Positions 6,876 through 11,924 of a DNA stretch of 11,924 bases are shown here, piece after piece. The notes beneath the pieces were generated by a model, which had not been told where the DNA came from, did not search any database, and was given only the letters and a program-made list of their open reading frames with translations. Positions within the stretch are counted from its first letter, which is position 1. Each line of letters starts with the position of its first letter. The DNA is from an uncultured Christensenellaceae bacterium (GTDB lineage Bacteria > Bacillota > Clostridia > Christensenellales > UBA3700), in NCBI GenBank assembly GCA_910587685.1, contig CAJUMY010000021.1:1-11924 (forward strand), in the 5' to 3' direction. The position numbers and the translations under genes are program-made.

Positions 6876-7823
6876 ATGACGGTGTCTAAATATATGGCGG
6901 TGCTTAGCGGAACCAAAGGAGTGACGGGCGTAGTGAAATTCGAGAGAATAGGCACTGCTCTTACCGGTACTGTCAGACTGAATAAATACGATGACGCGCA
7001 GTACTATCTCGGAGTGAGGATAAACGATCTTCCTGTGCAGAAAATCGAGATTATCAAAAATAATCAATCTTTCAGACTCGGCGACTACGACGGCAATATA
7101 ATGAAGATCGAATGCGTTGTAGTGAGCATGTTCGATATGAGCCTCGTCATGCAGGGAGGAAATTCGGGAAAAGTAGATACCGAAAGTATTCTCAAGGAGT
7201 TTTATTCGCTCGACAATATGAGGATAGTCGGCGAAGAAGTCGTGAGCGAAGACGAGATAGTCAAAGCCGCGGAAGAAGCGAACGCCGATAAGGTATCGGA
7301 AGATATGGAAGACGGAATAGATAGCGAGGTAATGCAGGAAGACGTGGAAGCCGAGTCCATAATGAATAAGATAGAGGATATCCTGCAGGACGGCGAAAGC
7401 CTTATCGTAGGCAAGATAGACGAAGAGGAAAATGTCGGGCTTGAAAATAGCGAGGACGGGGAGAGAGGGAAAGAAACGCTTTATTCTAAAGAGCACCCGT
7501 TTTCGAGAGCTATAGGAGTACAGCTTGAAGACCTTTTCGCAAGATACGAACGCGAAGACGAGCTTGAGAGACTCGTTGTCGGTTCGAGGTTCGCAAGAGT
7601 ATATTACGACGATACGAATTACTACGTCGTCGGAGAGATAAAGGACGGCGACGAAGTTGCGTTCATATGTTACGGATACAAGGGCGAAGGCGGCGATAAT
7701 CCGCCGGAGGAGATAAAGGACAATTACGAGTGGCTTCCGCTCGATAAGGACGATAAGAAAGGGAAAGGATACTATATAATGTATCAAGACGGTGTTACGG
7801 GAGACGTTATCGAAAAATCTTAA
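6876..7823 (+). CDS. Unrecognised protein with two folded ends and an acidic linker
   Basis: The protein has 315 residues, no signal peptide and no membrane segment, so it is probably cytoplasmic. Residues 1-95 look like a compact beta-rich domain (GVTGVVKFERIGTALTGTVR, YYLGVRIND, FRLGDYDGN, IECVVVS). Residues 118-200 are a strongly acidic, low-complexity linker (EEVVSEDEIVKAAEEANADK and DEEENVGLENSEDGE). Residues 205-312 form a second domain with a distinctive pattern: HPFSRAIGVQLEDLFARYER, LVVGSRFARVYY, NYYVVGEIKDGDEVAFICYG, PPEEI, WLPLDKDD and GYYIMYQDGVTGD. I have a vague memory of similar C-terminal segments in uncharacterised Clostridia proteins, but no named family or function. GGGAGG (6861-6866) sits nine bases before the ATG. 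It diverges from the MATE gene across a 399-base region, and a double hairpin follows. No function is proposed. Confidence 0.85.
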   Translation: MTVSKYMAVLSGTKGVTGVVKFERIGTALTGTVRLNKYDDAQYYLGVRINDLPVQKIEIIKNNQSFRLGDYDGNIMKIECVVVSMFDMSLVMQGGNSGKVDTESILKEFYSLDNMRIVGEEVVSEDEIVKAAEEANADKVSEDMEDGIDSEVMQEDVEAESIMNKIEDILQDGESLIVGKIDEEENVGLENSEDGERGKETLYSKEHPFSRAIGVQLEDLFARYEREDELERLVVGSRFARVYYDDTNYYVVGEIKDGDEVAFICYGYKGEGGDNPPEEIKDNYEWLPLDKDDKKGKGYYIMYQDGVTGDVIEKS

Positions 7824-7863
7824 TTGCATAAATATATATACATATATTGTATATTGATAAAAT

Positions 7864-7940
7864 AACGGCGTTTTCGCTTTTAGCGTTATGCGCCGTTTCG
7901 ATAACGCGACGCTTTTTATATGAGAGCGTCGCTATTTATA
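7864..7940 (+). terminator. Tandem hairpins after the unrecognised protein gene
   Basis: Hairpin one pairs AACGGCG (7864-7870) with CGCCGTT (7891-7897), with an inner CGCT/AGCG stem, and ends in TTT. Hairpin two pairs GCGACGCT (7906-7913) with AGCGTCGC (7925-7932) and is followed by TATTTATATTT. Neither has a long uninterrupted T-run, but together they probably end rightward transcription before the convergent gene. Confidence 0.6.
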
Positions 7941-7996
7941 TTTCGGCGATACTTTAGCGCTTATTAAGAGTAAAGCGGATGATTGATACGGGGGAG

Positions 7997-8026
7997 TAAA
8001 AAGAGCGGCTCTTTTAGCGCCGCTCT
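7997..8026 (-). terminator. Intrinsic terminator of the Asn-rich protein gene
   Basis: On the minus strand an 8-bp perfect stem (AGAGCGGC and GCCGCTCT; 8026-8019 and 8009-8002) is followed directly by a run of T (8002-7998). The stem begins inside the TAG stop codon of the gene. A shorter T-run on the other side (8032-8036) could let it also act on rightward transcription. Confidence 0.8.
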
Positions 8027-8552
8027 AATTGTTTTTATTCAATATTTTGTTGACTATCCTATCGTGATTATTGCTAAATCGTATGTATCTTTTTGCTTTG
8101 TCCGAAAGGATAGGGGCGTTTTCCGATACGCTGTTCGCTCTTTCGTACGCCGTCATTTCCGCGCTTGTTTTGACGGGATCGTTTGCCTTGACGTTAGAGT
8201 GAGGCGTATCGCTCTTTTGCGTTGCTGACTGCGACGACCGACGTTGACTTTGATTTGCTTTTTCGTCGTTATCGTTATGCGGCTGCGACTTTTCGCTTTG
8301 CGCGGCGCCCATAGTTTTTTTTATGATGTCGTCTATTGACGGAGGGAAGTTTCCGCCCTCGCCGCTTTTCATGGGGTTTTGCATCGACATGAGTTTGCCG
8401 ATGAGTTCGGCTTGGTTCATCGCTCCGTTGCCTCCGAAAGAGTTTATGAGCCCCATTATTTCGCCGATATTGCCGATATTATTCATATTCGGCGTATTGT
8501 TTCCCGATACGCCGTCTGCTTTATTCGTCTTGTCAAGATTAAATTTACGCAT
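8025..8552 (-). CDS. Unrecognised, Asn/Ser/Gln-rich, largely disordered protein
   Basis: The protein has 175 residues and no signal peptide or membrane helix. Residues 10-80 are Gly/Asn/Met-rich (NNIGNIGEIMGLINSFGGNG, MSMQNPMKSGEGG) and include a short helix-like part, IDDIIKKTMG. Residues 80-130 are hydrophilic and probably disordered (SEKSQPHNDNDEKANQSQRR). The C-terminus is basic and helix-prone (SDKAKRYIRFSNNHDRIVNK). Gly-Asn-Met stretches of this kind occur in some uncharacterised Firmicute proteins near sporulation or spore-coat genes, but I cannot tie this to any family. GGAG lies only four bases before the ATG, a short spacing, yet no other start fits. It diverges from the lipoprotein gene at 8726 and ends in its own terminator. 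Its reality is supported by start, terminator and codon use, not by homology. Confidence 0.7.
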   Translation of the reverse strand: MRKFNLDKTNKADGVSGNNTPNMNNIGNIGEIMGLINSFGGNGAMNQAELIGKLMSMQNPMKSGEGGNFPPSIDDIIKKTMGAAQSEKSQPHNDNDEKANQSQRRSSQSATQKSDTPHSNVKANDPVKTSAEMTAYERANSVSENAPILSDKAKRYIRFSNNHDRIVNKILNKNN

Positions 8553-8602
8553 AAATCTCCGTTTTTTGCTATATTTGATAAAAATTTTAGCTTTAATACT
8601 TG

Positions 8603-8695
8603 ATTATATAAAAAAATTAATGTATCATAATATAATAGTATGCTACCCTGTCGGAATTATGTGCGTTTGACTTTTCGTCGGTAGCTTGTTTCATT
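8603..8695. promoter_or_regulatory. Divergent promoter region, weakly defined
   Basis: A leftward TATAAT (8608-8603) could serve the Asn-rich gene, but its -35 is poor. For the rightward lipoprotein gene, TATAAT at 8631-8636 lacks a good -35, and TTGACT at 8667-8672 lacks a good -10 (TTCATT at 8690-8695). An inverted repeat, GCTACC (8642-8647) and GGTAGC (8680-8685), lies between. I cannot choose the true start sites. Confidence 0.3.
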
Positions 8696-8725
8696 AACAA
8701 TATTTTCTAGTGAGGAGAGATTCGT

Positions 8726-10210
8726 ATGACGAAAATTTCTAAAAAAATCGTAATAGCGGTAGCTATGCTTACTTTGCTCGTTATGATATTTGCCGGTTGC
8801 GCTGACACGTATAAATGGGGTCCGATCGCCGGCGGAGATAAAGACGCCGTAGTAGAGAATAACGGCGGACTTGCGGTCAAGCAGGGCGAATATATCTATT
8901 ATATCAACGGCCGTACCGCTACCTCCGATATAACCAAAAAAGAGGACAATACCTTCGGAAAGGTTACGAAGGGCGCTATCATGAGAGGCAAGCTCGACGA
9001 CAAGGGCAACGTCAAAGATCCTGTTATCGTAGTTCCGCTCATGAGTCTTTCTTCTAATAAAGAGGGCGGTATCTTCGTATTCGGCGGATATATCTATTAT
9101 ACCACGCCGAGCATTGCAACGGACAGAGAAGGCGCGCTGCAGACGGGTTTCCTCGACTACATGAGGACTTCTATCGACGGAAGCAAGACGGAGAAGATAG
9201 CGACCGTAGAGGGCGCTAGTACCGTCTACAAGTTCGCATCCGACGCGCTCATATACTATAAGGACAACAAGATAACGCGTATTCCTTACGACGATAACTC
9301 TATAGGAAAAGAGGAGACCGTCGCAGAGGACGTGACCGGCGTAGTATTCCCGCAGAATAAGACTTACGATCCCAAGAATACTCCGATCGACGACGTTATT
9401 TTCTATACCAAGGCGTCTGAGGACGAGGAAGCTACGTATAACGTTACCTACGTCGTATCTACTAAATCGGGTAGCGAAGCCAAGGAGATCATCAACGGCT
9501 CGACCTATACCGACAGTAACGACAAGAAGGCTCAGTTCACAATATCTTTGAAGCAGGCTATCGCGGCATCTAACGGTATCGAGCTCTATTACGAGAAGGC
9601 TTGCAGCGCGAATACTGAGAATCCCGCGGGACTTCACGGAGCGCTCTATAGCGACGGCAAACTTGCGGTCGATAAGGAGAAGAGATTTACCGACAAGACA
9701 TATTCTACGGTACTTCCCATCAGCCTCGAAGACGGCGTATACGTCGTTGACTCCAATAAGCTCTATAAGATGATAGAGAAGAAGAACGCCGACGGTACTC
9801 TTTCGTTCTTCGACAGAGACGCTGTGATTGATTTCGGAGCGAGCGTCAACGTAGTTAAGTTCGTAGATTATTCGTTCGATAACGGCGCGGCTGTTCCGTC
9901 CGTCGTATATATCAAGGATAGTGTTATGGAGGTTAGAGCTCTTGACGATTCGCTCGACTACAATACCAAGATAGTCAATAGCGTTAAGGTCGATACCACG
10001 TGGCTCATGCCCGAGGTCATTGACGGCAAGATATATTTCTTCAACAGCGACTATTACACCTACGTTGACGTTATAGACCTCGTTAGCGGCGAGATGTATC
10101 TCACAAAGGATGAGAACGACAGAGACGTTCATCCGCTTGCTAATCTCAGCGTCAAGGATTCTAAGACCGAGCAGGACAAGATAAAGGCGGAGGAAGAGGA
10201 TAAGAAGTGA
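8726..10210 (+). CDS. Large predicted lipoprotein, beta-propeller-like repeats
   Basis: The N-terminus has KISKK, a hydrophobic core and a lipobox ending IFAGC, so C25 should be lipidated after signal peptidase II cleavage and the mature protein anchored outside the cytoplasmic membrane. F at the -3 position is less usual than L. The 470-residue exterior domain contains recurring short strands with aromatic pairs: GEYIYYING, GGYIYYTTP, ALIYYKDNKI, DVIFYTKAS, GIELYYEKA, DGVYVVDSNKLYKM, SVVYIKDSVMEV and DGKIYFFNSDYY. This pattern resembles the blade strands of DUF5050-type beta-propeller proteins of Firmicutes, whose ligands are unknown. The C-terminus is a charged Lys/Glu tail (DKIKAEEEDKK). 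GAGGAG (8712-8717) precedes the ATG. It stands alone and ends at a strong terminator. Lipoprotein status is fairly secure; the fold is an inference and the function is unknown. Confidence 0.85.
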   Translation: MTKISKKIVIAVAMLTLLVMIFAGCADTYKWGPIAGGDKDAVVENNGGLAVKQGEYIYYINGRTATSDITKKEDNTFGKVTKGAIMRGKLDDKGNVKDPVIVVPLMSLSSNKEGGIFVFGGYIYYTTPSIATDREGALQTGFLDYMRTSIDGSKTEKIATVEGASTVYKFASDALIYYKDNKITRIPYDDNSIGKEETVAEDVTGVVFPQNKTYDPKNTPIDDVIFYTKASEDEEATYNVTYVVSTKSGSEAKEIINGSTYTDSNDKKAQFTISLKQAIAASNGIELYYEKACSANTENPAGLHGALYSDGKLAVDKEKRFTDKTYSTVLPISLEDGVYVVDSNKLYKMIEKKNADGTLSFFDRDAVIDFGASVNVVKFVDYSFDNGAAVPSVVYIKDSVMEVRALDDSLDYNTKIVNSVKVDTTWLMPEVIDGKIYFFNSDYYTYVDVIDLVSGEMYLTKDENDRDVHPLANLSVKDSKTEQDKIKAEEEDKK

Positions 10211-10278
10211 TCTCTTGTCGATTATCGAACGCCTTTACTTAATATTAAATAATATATCTATATATAGATGTTTCAAAG

Positions 10279-10311
10279 TATCCCTATGAGTGTTTCATAG
10301 GGATATTTTTT
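10279..10311 (+). terminator. Intrinsic terminator of the lipoprotein gene
   Basis: An 11-bp perfect stem (TATCCCTATGA at 10279-10289 and TCATAGGGATA at 10295-10305) with loop GTGTT is followed by six T at 10306-10311. Confidence 0.9.
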
Positions 10312-10317
10312 ATGCTT

Positions 10318-10342
10318 GCAAAGGAAGCTCAGCTTCCTTTGC
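10318..10342. repeat. Second perfect hairpin between the lipoprotein and spo0A genes
   Basis: GCAAAGGAAGC (10318-10328) and GCTTCCTTTGC (10332-10342) form an 11-bp stem with a three-base loop TCA, seven bases after the terminator above. Only GGCTTTC follows on the plus strand, so it may be a back-up terminator or an unrelated palindrome. From 10343 to 10550 I see no gene, only a weak hairpin, ACGGAAGA/TCTTCCGT (10504-10531), and one GCTTTACGCTT (10370-10380), which matches in reverse a repeat after spo0A. Confidence 0.5.
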
Positions 10343-10552
10343 GGCTTTCATATCTACGCGTAAGTTTTAGCTTTACGCTTTTTGCTTTTCGGCGGTTTAA
10401 GTATTCAAGCTGCGGCGTATATTGATTTATAAGCGGCGCGTAACGTTTTGACGTTCCGAATTGGCGTTGATATACATTTTGCGGCTATCGGATGATGCTT
10501 ATAACGGAAGAATTTTTCTTTTATCTTCCGTATTCCCCGAAAATCAGTCAAT

Positions 10553-10622
10553 TTTGACAATTTTTCATAATTTGACAATGAAAAATTTTATCTTTCGACA
10601 AAGTTCGACAAAATTCGACACG
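10553..10622 (-). promoter_or_regulatory. Spo0A box array upstream of spo0A
   Basis: Three exact copies of TTCGACA, the reverse complement of the core Spo0A box TGTCGAA, start at 10594, 10604 and 10614, exactly 10 bp apart (one helical turn). Two one-mismatch copies, TTTGACA, lie upstream at 10553-10559 and 10571-10577. The exact boxes sit roughly 55 to 80 bases before the predicted spo0A start site, a place that suits activation by phosphorylated Spo0A of its own gene, as is known in sporulating Firmicutes. No clear sigma-H promoter was found nearby. Confidence 0.85.
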
Positions 10623-10638
10623 AATAGTATATATTATA

Positions 10639-10668
10639 CTGACATATTTACCTTGGCTATGTTATAAT
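10639..10668 (+). promoter_or_regulatory. Sigma-A-type promoter of spo0A
   Basis: CTGACA (10639-10644) and TATAAT (10663-10668) are separated by 18 bp. The predicted start is near 10675 and the leader is about 33 bases. Confidence 0.7.
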
Positions 10669-10707
10669 AACGATACTGTTAAGAAGTAAGTTCGGAGGAT
10701 TTGTCTT

Positions 10708-11448
10708 ATGGCAAAAGCTAGAGTTTTGATTGCTGATGATAACAAAGAGTATACACAGATGATAAGTAAGGAATTGGAGAACACGTTTGAAGTAGTAGGT
10801 ATTGCGGAGAACGGTATCGAAGCAATCGAAATGATCAAGTATTCAAAGCCCGACGTTATTTTGCTCGACATCATCATGCCGGAGCTTGACGGATACGGAG
10901 TCCTCTCGAATATCGATTATTCTATGTATGAGAAGAGACCTAAGATAATAGTTATATCGCAGTTAGTCGGCGACGCATTTATTATGAAGGCTATGGATTA
11001 CGGCGCTAGCTATTATATGCTGAAGCCCGTAAAGACAGAGATCCTTATCGACAGGATTAAGGAGCTTACGGAGGATAACAGGCAGTCGAGAAAGGTGAAT
11101 AAGGGAATGGATGAAAAGATTGCGAACATATTCCTTTCTGTAGGAATACCTGCGCATATCAAGGGATATCAGTTCTTAAGAGAGGCGATAAAGATGGCTA
11201 TAGACGATCCGGACATTATCAACTCGATAACGAAGCGACTCTATCCGTCCATTGCCAAGATATACGATACTTCGGCGTCGAAGGTAGAGAGAGCCATCAG
11301 GCACGCGATAGAGGTTGCTTGGAACAGGGGCAAGATAGAGAACATCAACTCTATTTTCGGTATCAAGGTATATTCTTCGAACGACAAGCCGACGAACGGC
11401 GAGTTCATAGCTCTTGTCGCTGACAAAATGCTCATCGAGGGAGCGTAA
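10708..11448 (+). CDS. spo0A: Sporulation master regulator Spo0A, two-component response regulator
   Basis: When phosphorylated, Spo0A binds TGTCGAA boxes and switches cells into sporulation and related stationary-phase programmes. The N-terminal receiver domain (about 1-122) has acidic pocket D10 and D11, phosphate acceptor D54 in VILLDIIMP, S84 and K106 in MLKPV. The C-terminal domain (about 135-242) is the typical Spo0A effector: IFLSVGIPAHIKGYQFLREA (141-160), ITKRLYPSIAKIYDTSASKV and the recognition region SKVERAIRHAIEVAWNRGKI (191-210), then VYSSNDKPTNGEFIALVADK. At 246 residues it is a little shorter than the roughly 270 of Bacillus and Clostridium because of a short linker. GGAGG (10694-10698) lies nine bases before the ATG. 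The upstream gene is a lipoprotein, not spoIVB, which is the usual neighbour. Its stop codon lies inside a long palindrome. Confidence 0.97.
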   Translation: MAKARVLIADDNKEYTQMISKELENTFEVVGIAENGIEAIEMIKYSKPDVILLDIIMPELDGYGVLSNIDYSMYEKRPKIIVISQLVGDAFIMKAMDYGASYYMLKPVKTEILIDRIKELTEDNRQSRKVNKGMDEKIANIFLSVGIPAHIKGYQFLREAIKMAIDDPDIINSITKRLYPSIAKIYDTSASKVERAIRHAIEVAWNRGKIENINSIFGIKVYSSNDKPTNGEFIALVADKMLIEGA

Positions 11449-11490
11449 ACTCAAAAAACAGTCCGGTGGACTGTTTTTTGAGTTTACGCT
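11442..11490. terminator. 49-base perfect palindrome ending spo0A, bidirectional terminator
   Basis: Two 23-base arms (11442-11464 and 11468-11490) match perfectly around a GGT loop. The core CAGTCC/GGACTG stem is flanked by six A on the left and six T (11474-11479) on the right, which gives an intrinsic terminator on either strand. The outer 11 to 12 pairs extend beyond the T-run on one side and into the spo0A stop codon and its last two codons on the other. Confidence 0.85.
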
Positions 11491-11614
11491 GAGACCGCGC
11501 GGGATGCGGTTGAAGATCGTATCAATATTTAAGCGTAAAGCAAACAATATGGGATATTGTTTTGTAGCGTACGCCGAAACCGCACGGGATGCGGTTGAGG
11601 ATAGTATCGAAATT
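11485..11614 (+). repeat. Imperfect 45-bp direct repeat pair after spo0A
   Basis: Unit 1 (11485-11529) and unit 2 (11570-11614) match at 38 of 45 positions and lie 85 bp apart. Both contain CGGGATGCGGTTGA. Each can form a small hairpin, ACCGC and GCGGT around a 7-base loop (11494-11510 and 11579-11595). Translated in the register that starts at TAC, both give YAETARDAVED followed by RI or SI, and four of the seven differences are silent third-position changes. Because 85 is not a multiple of three, the units are not in the same frame as each other. Confidence 0.75.
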
Positions 11615-11678
11615 TCCAAATTTGAAAGTAATGAAACAATATTTAAGCATTAAGCAAAACAATATTTGAGCGTAACGC
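11521..11678 (+). repeat. Three copies of a 21-bp AATATTTAAGCGTAA-type repeat
   Basis: Related 21-mers occur at 11521-11541, 11635-11655 and 11658-11678. A common form is AACAATATTTAAGCGTAAAGC, and the second and third copies are almost adjacent. A hairpin, AAACAATAT/ATATTGTTT (11542-11562) with an outer GCGTA/TACGC pair (11533-11537 and 11570-11574), lies between the first and second. I see no convincing protein in this stretch. Confidence 0.6.
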
Positions 11679-11719
11679 GGCGAACTCCGCAATATATCCA
11701 AATTATCATATCAATAATT

Positions 11720-11777
11720 ATCGGCGAGTAATATAAGTTATAGAGAACTAACGTTATTACTGAGCCGATTTTTATTT
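11720..11777 (+). terminator. Large hairpin with T-run, probable terminator
   Basis: ATCGGC (11720-11725) pairs with GCCGAT (11764-11769), and AGTAATA (11727-11733) pairs with TATTACT (11755-11761), around a 21-base loop. TTTTTATTT follows. It would end any rightward transcript that passes the spo0A palindrome or begins within the repeat region. The stretch 11778-11890 shows no gene I can support. Confidence 0.65.
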
Positions 11778-11892
11778 GCGTTAGAGACGTTTTAAGATTT
11801 AGCGTGTTGTGTAGAATATTATTACGATATATGACCGTTTGATTATAGTTATTTTTTATTGAATATCGATTTACCAAAAATATGAATTAGAA

Positions 11893-11924
11893 GAAAAATA
11901 CATCTCTTGCGACAAGAGATGTAT
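11893..11924 (-). terminator. Terminator of a leftward gene beyond the window
   Basis: A 12-bp perfect stem (ATACATCTCTTG at 11898-11909 and CAAGAGATGTAT at 11913-11924) with loop CGA is followed, on the minus strand, by a T-run (11898-11894). It probably ends a leftward gene lying to the right. The plus-strand flank is cut off, so it could also act in both directions. Confidence 0.6.

Noticed and set aside
6688..6876. 62-codon GTG-started open frame that overlaps the next start as TAATG, resembling a coupled upstream gene
   Set aside because: It has no ribosome site, uses CGG arginine codons that are rare elsewhere here, contains the GCCGG hairpin, and its end simply runs through the ribosome site of the 6876 gene.
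8657..10132. Long open frame (491 codons) antisense to the lipoprotein gene; similar ones oppose the aminopeptidase, gap and the 6876 gene
   Set aside because: All are in exact codon register with the sense gene and exist because TTA, CTA and TCA are avoided in the sense codons. Their translations look like no protein family and lack ribosome sites.
10461..10667. Rightward 68-codon open frame upstream of spo0A
   Set aside because: It covers the Spo0A boxes and promoter, lacks a ribosome site and has no recognisable sequence.
11414..11653. 79-codon open frame overlapping the spo0A end and the repeat region
   Set aside because: It reads spo0A out of frame and runs through the palindrome, and no ribosome site was found. 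Only its last 34 codons look protein-like, which is covered by the repeat finding.
11485..11678. CRISPR array
   Set aside because: The repeats are few, imperfect, of two different kinds and unevenly spaced, and no cas genes are present.
11650..11877. Leftward 75-codon open frame rich in Ile, Tyr and Asn
   Set aside because: Composition is just that of AT-rich DNA; it runs through the large terminator hairpin and has no ribosome site.

Overview
The window looks like a chromosomal segment of an anaerobic, spore-forming Clostridia-type Firmicute. The evidence is a recognisable Spo0A with Spo0A binding boxes in its own promoter, a clostridial-type GAPDH, strong GGAGG ribosome binding sites, near-consensus sigma-A promoters (TTGACA, 17 bp, TATAAT or TAAAAT) and AT-rich intergenic DNA full of intrinsic terminators. 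Several genes almost avoid the codons TTA, CTA and TCA, which leaves long meaningless open frames on their opposite strands.

Layout, left to right. The first 155 bases hold the 3' end of an unrecognised, highly charged coding region, followed by a terminator. A Fic-domain AMP-transferase (406-1452) follows, with a perfect consensus promoter overlapped by repeats that could be an operator. Next come an M29-family metallo-aminopeptidase (1724-2842) and NAD-dependent GAPDH (3001-4062), each with its own promoter region. Two leftward genes lie beyond the gap terminator: a small membrane protein with a YcxB-like C-terminal domain (4405-4947) and a MATE-family efflux transporter (5112-6476). The transporter has a structured 5' leader that begins with a terminator-like hairpin. 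Diverging from it is an unrecognised protein with an acidic linker (6876-7823). Convergent terminators separate it from a leftward Asn/Ser/Gln-rich protein of unknown function (8025-8552). A large lipoprotein with repeated IYY-type strands (8726-10210) diverges from that gene. The last gene is spo0A (10708-11448).

The genes are mostly single transcription units with individual promoters and terminators, so this is not one operon. GAPDH is core glycolysis. The aminopeptidase recycles peptides. Spo0A is the master regulator of sporulation entry. Fic, the MATE pump and the unknown proteins look more accessory, and the codon use of fic differs from that of its neighbours.

The part least explained by genes is the end of the window. 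The spo0A stop codon lies inside a 49-base perfect palindrome. It is followed by about 190 bases of imperfect direct repeats, with hairpins and codon-third-position-like changes, and then by a further terminator. I did not find a convincing new multi-gene system. The best leads are this repeat and candidate-RNA region, the phased Spo0A boxes, the MATE leader and the two or three unrecognised proteins.
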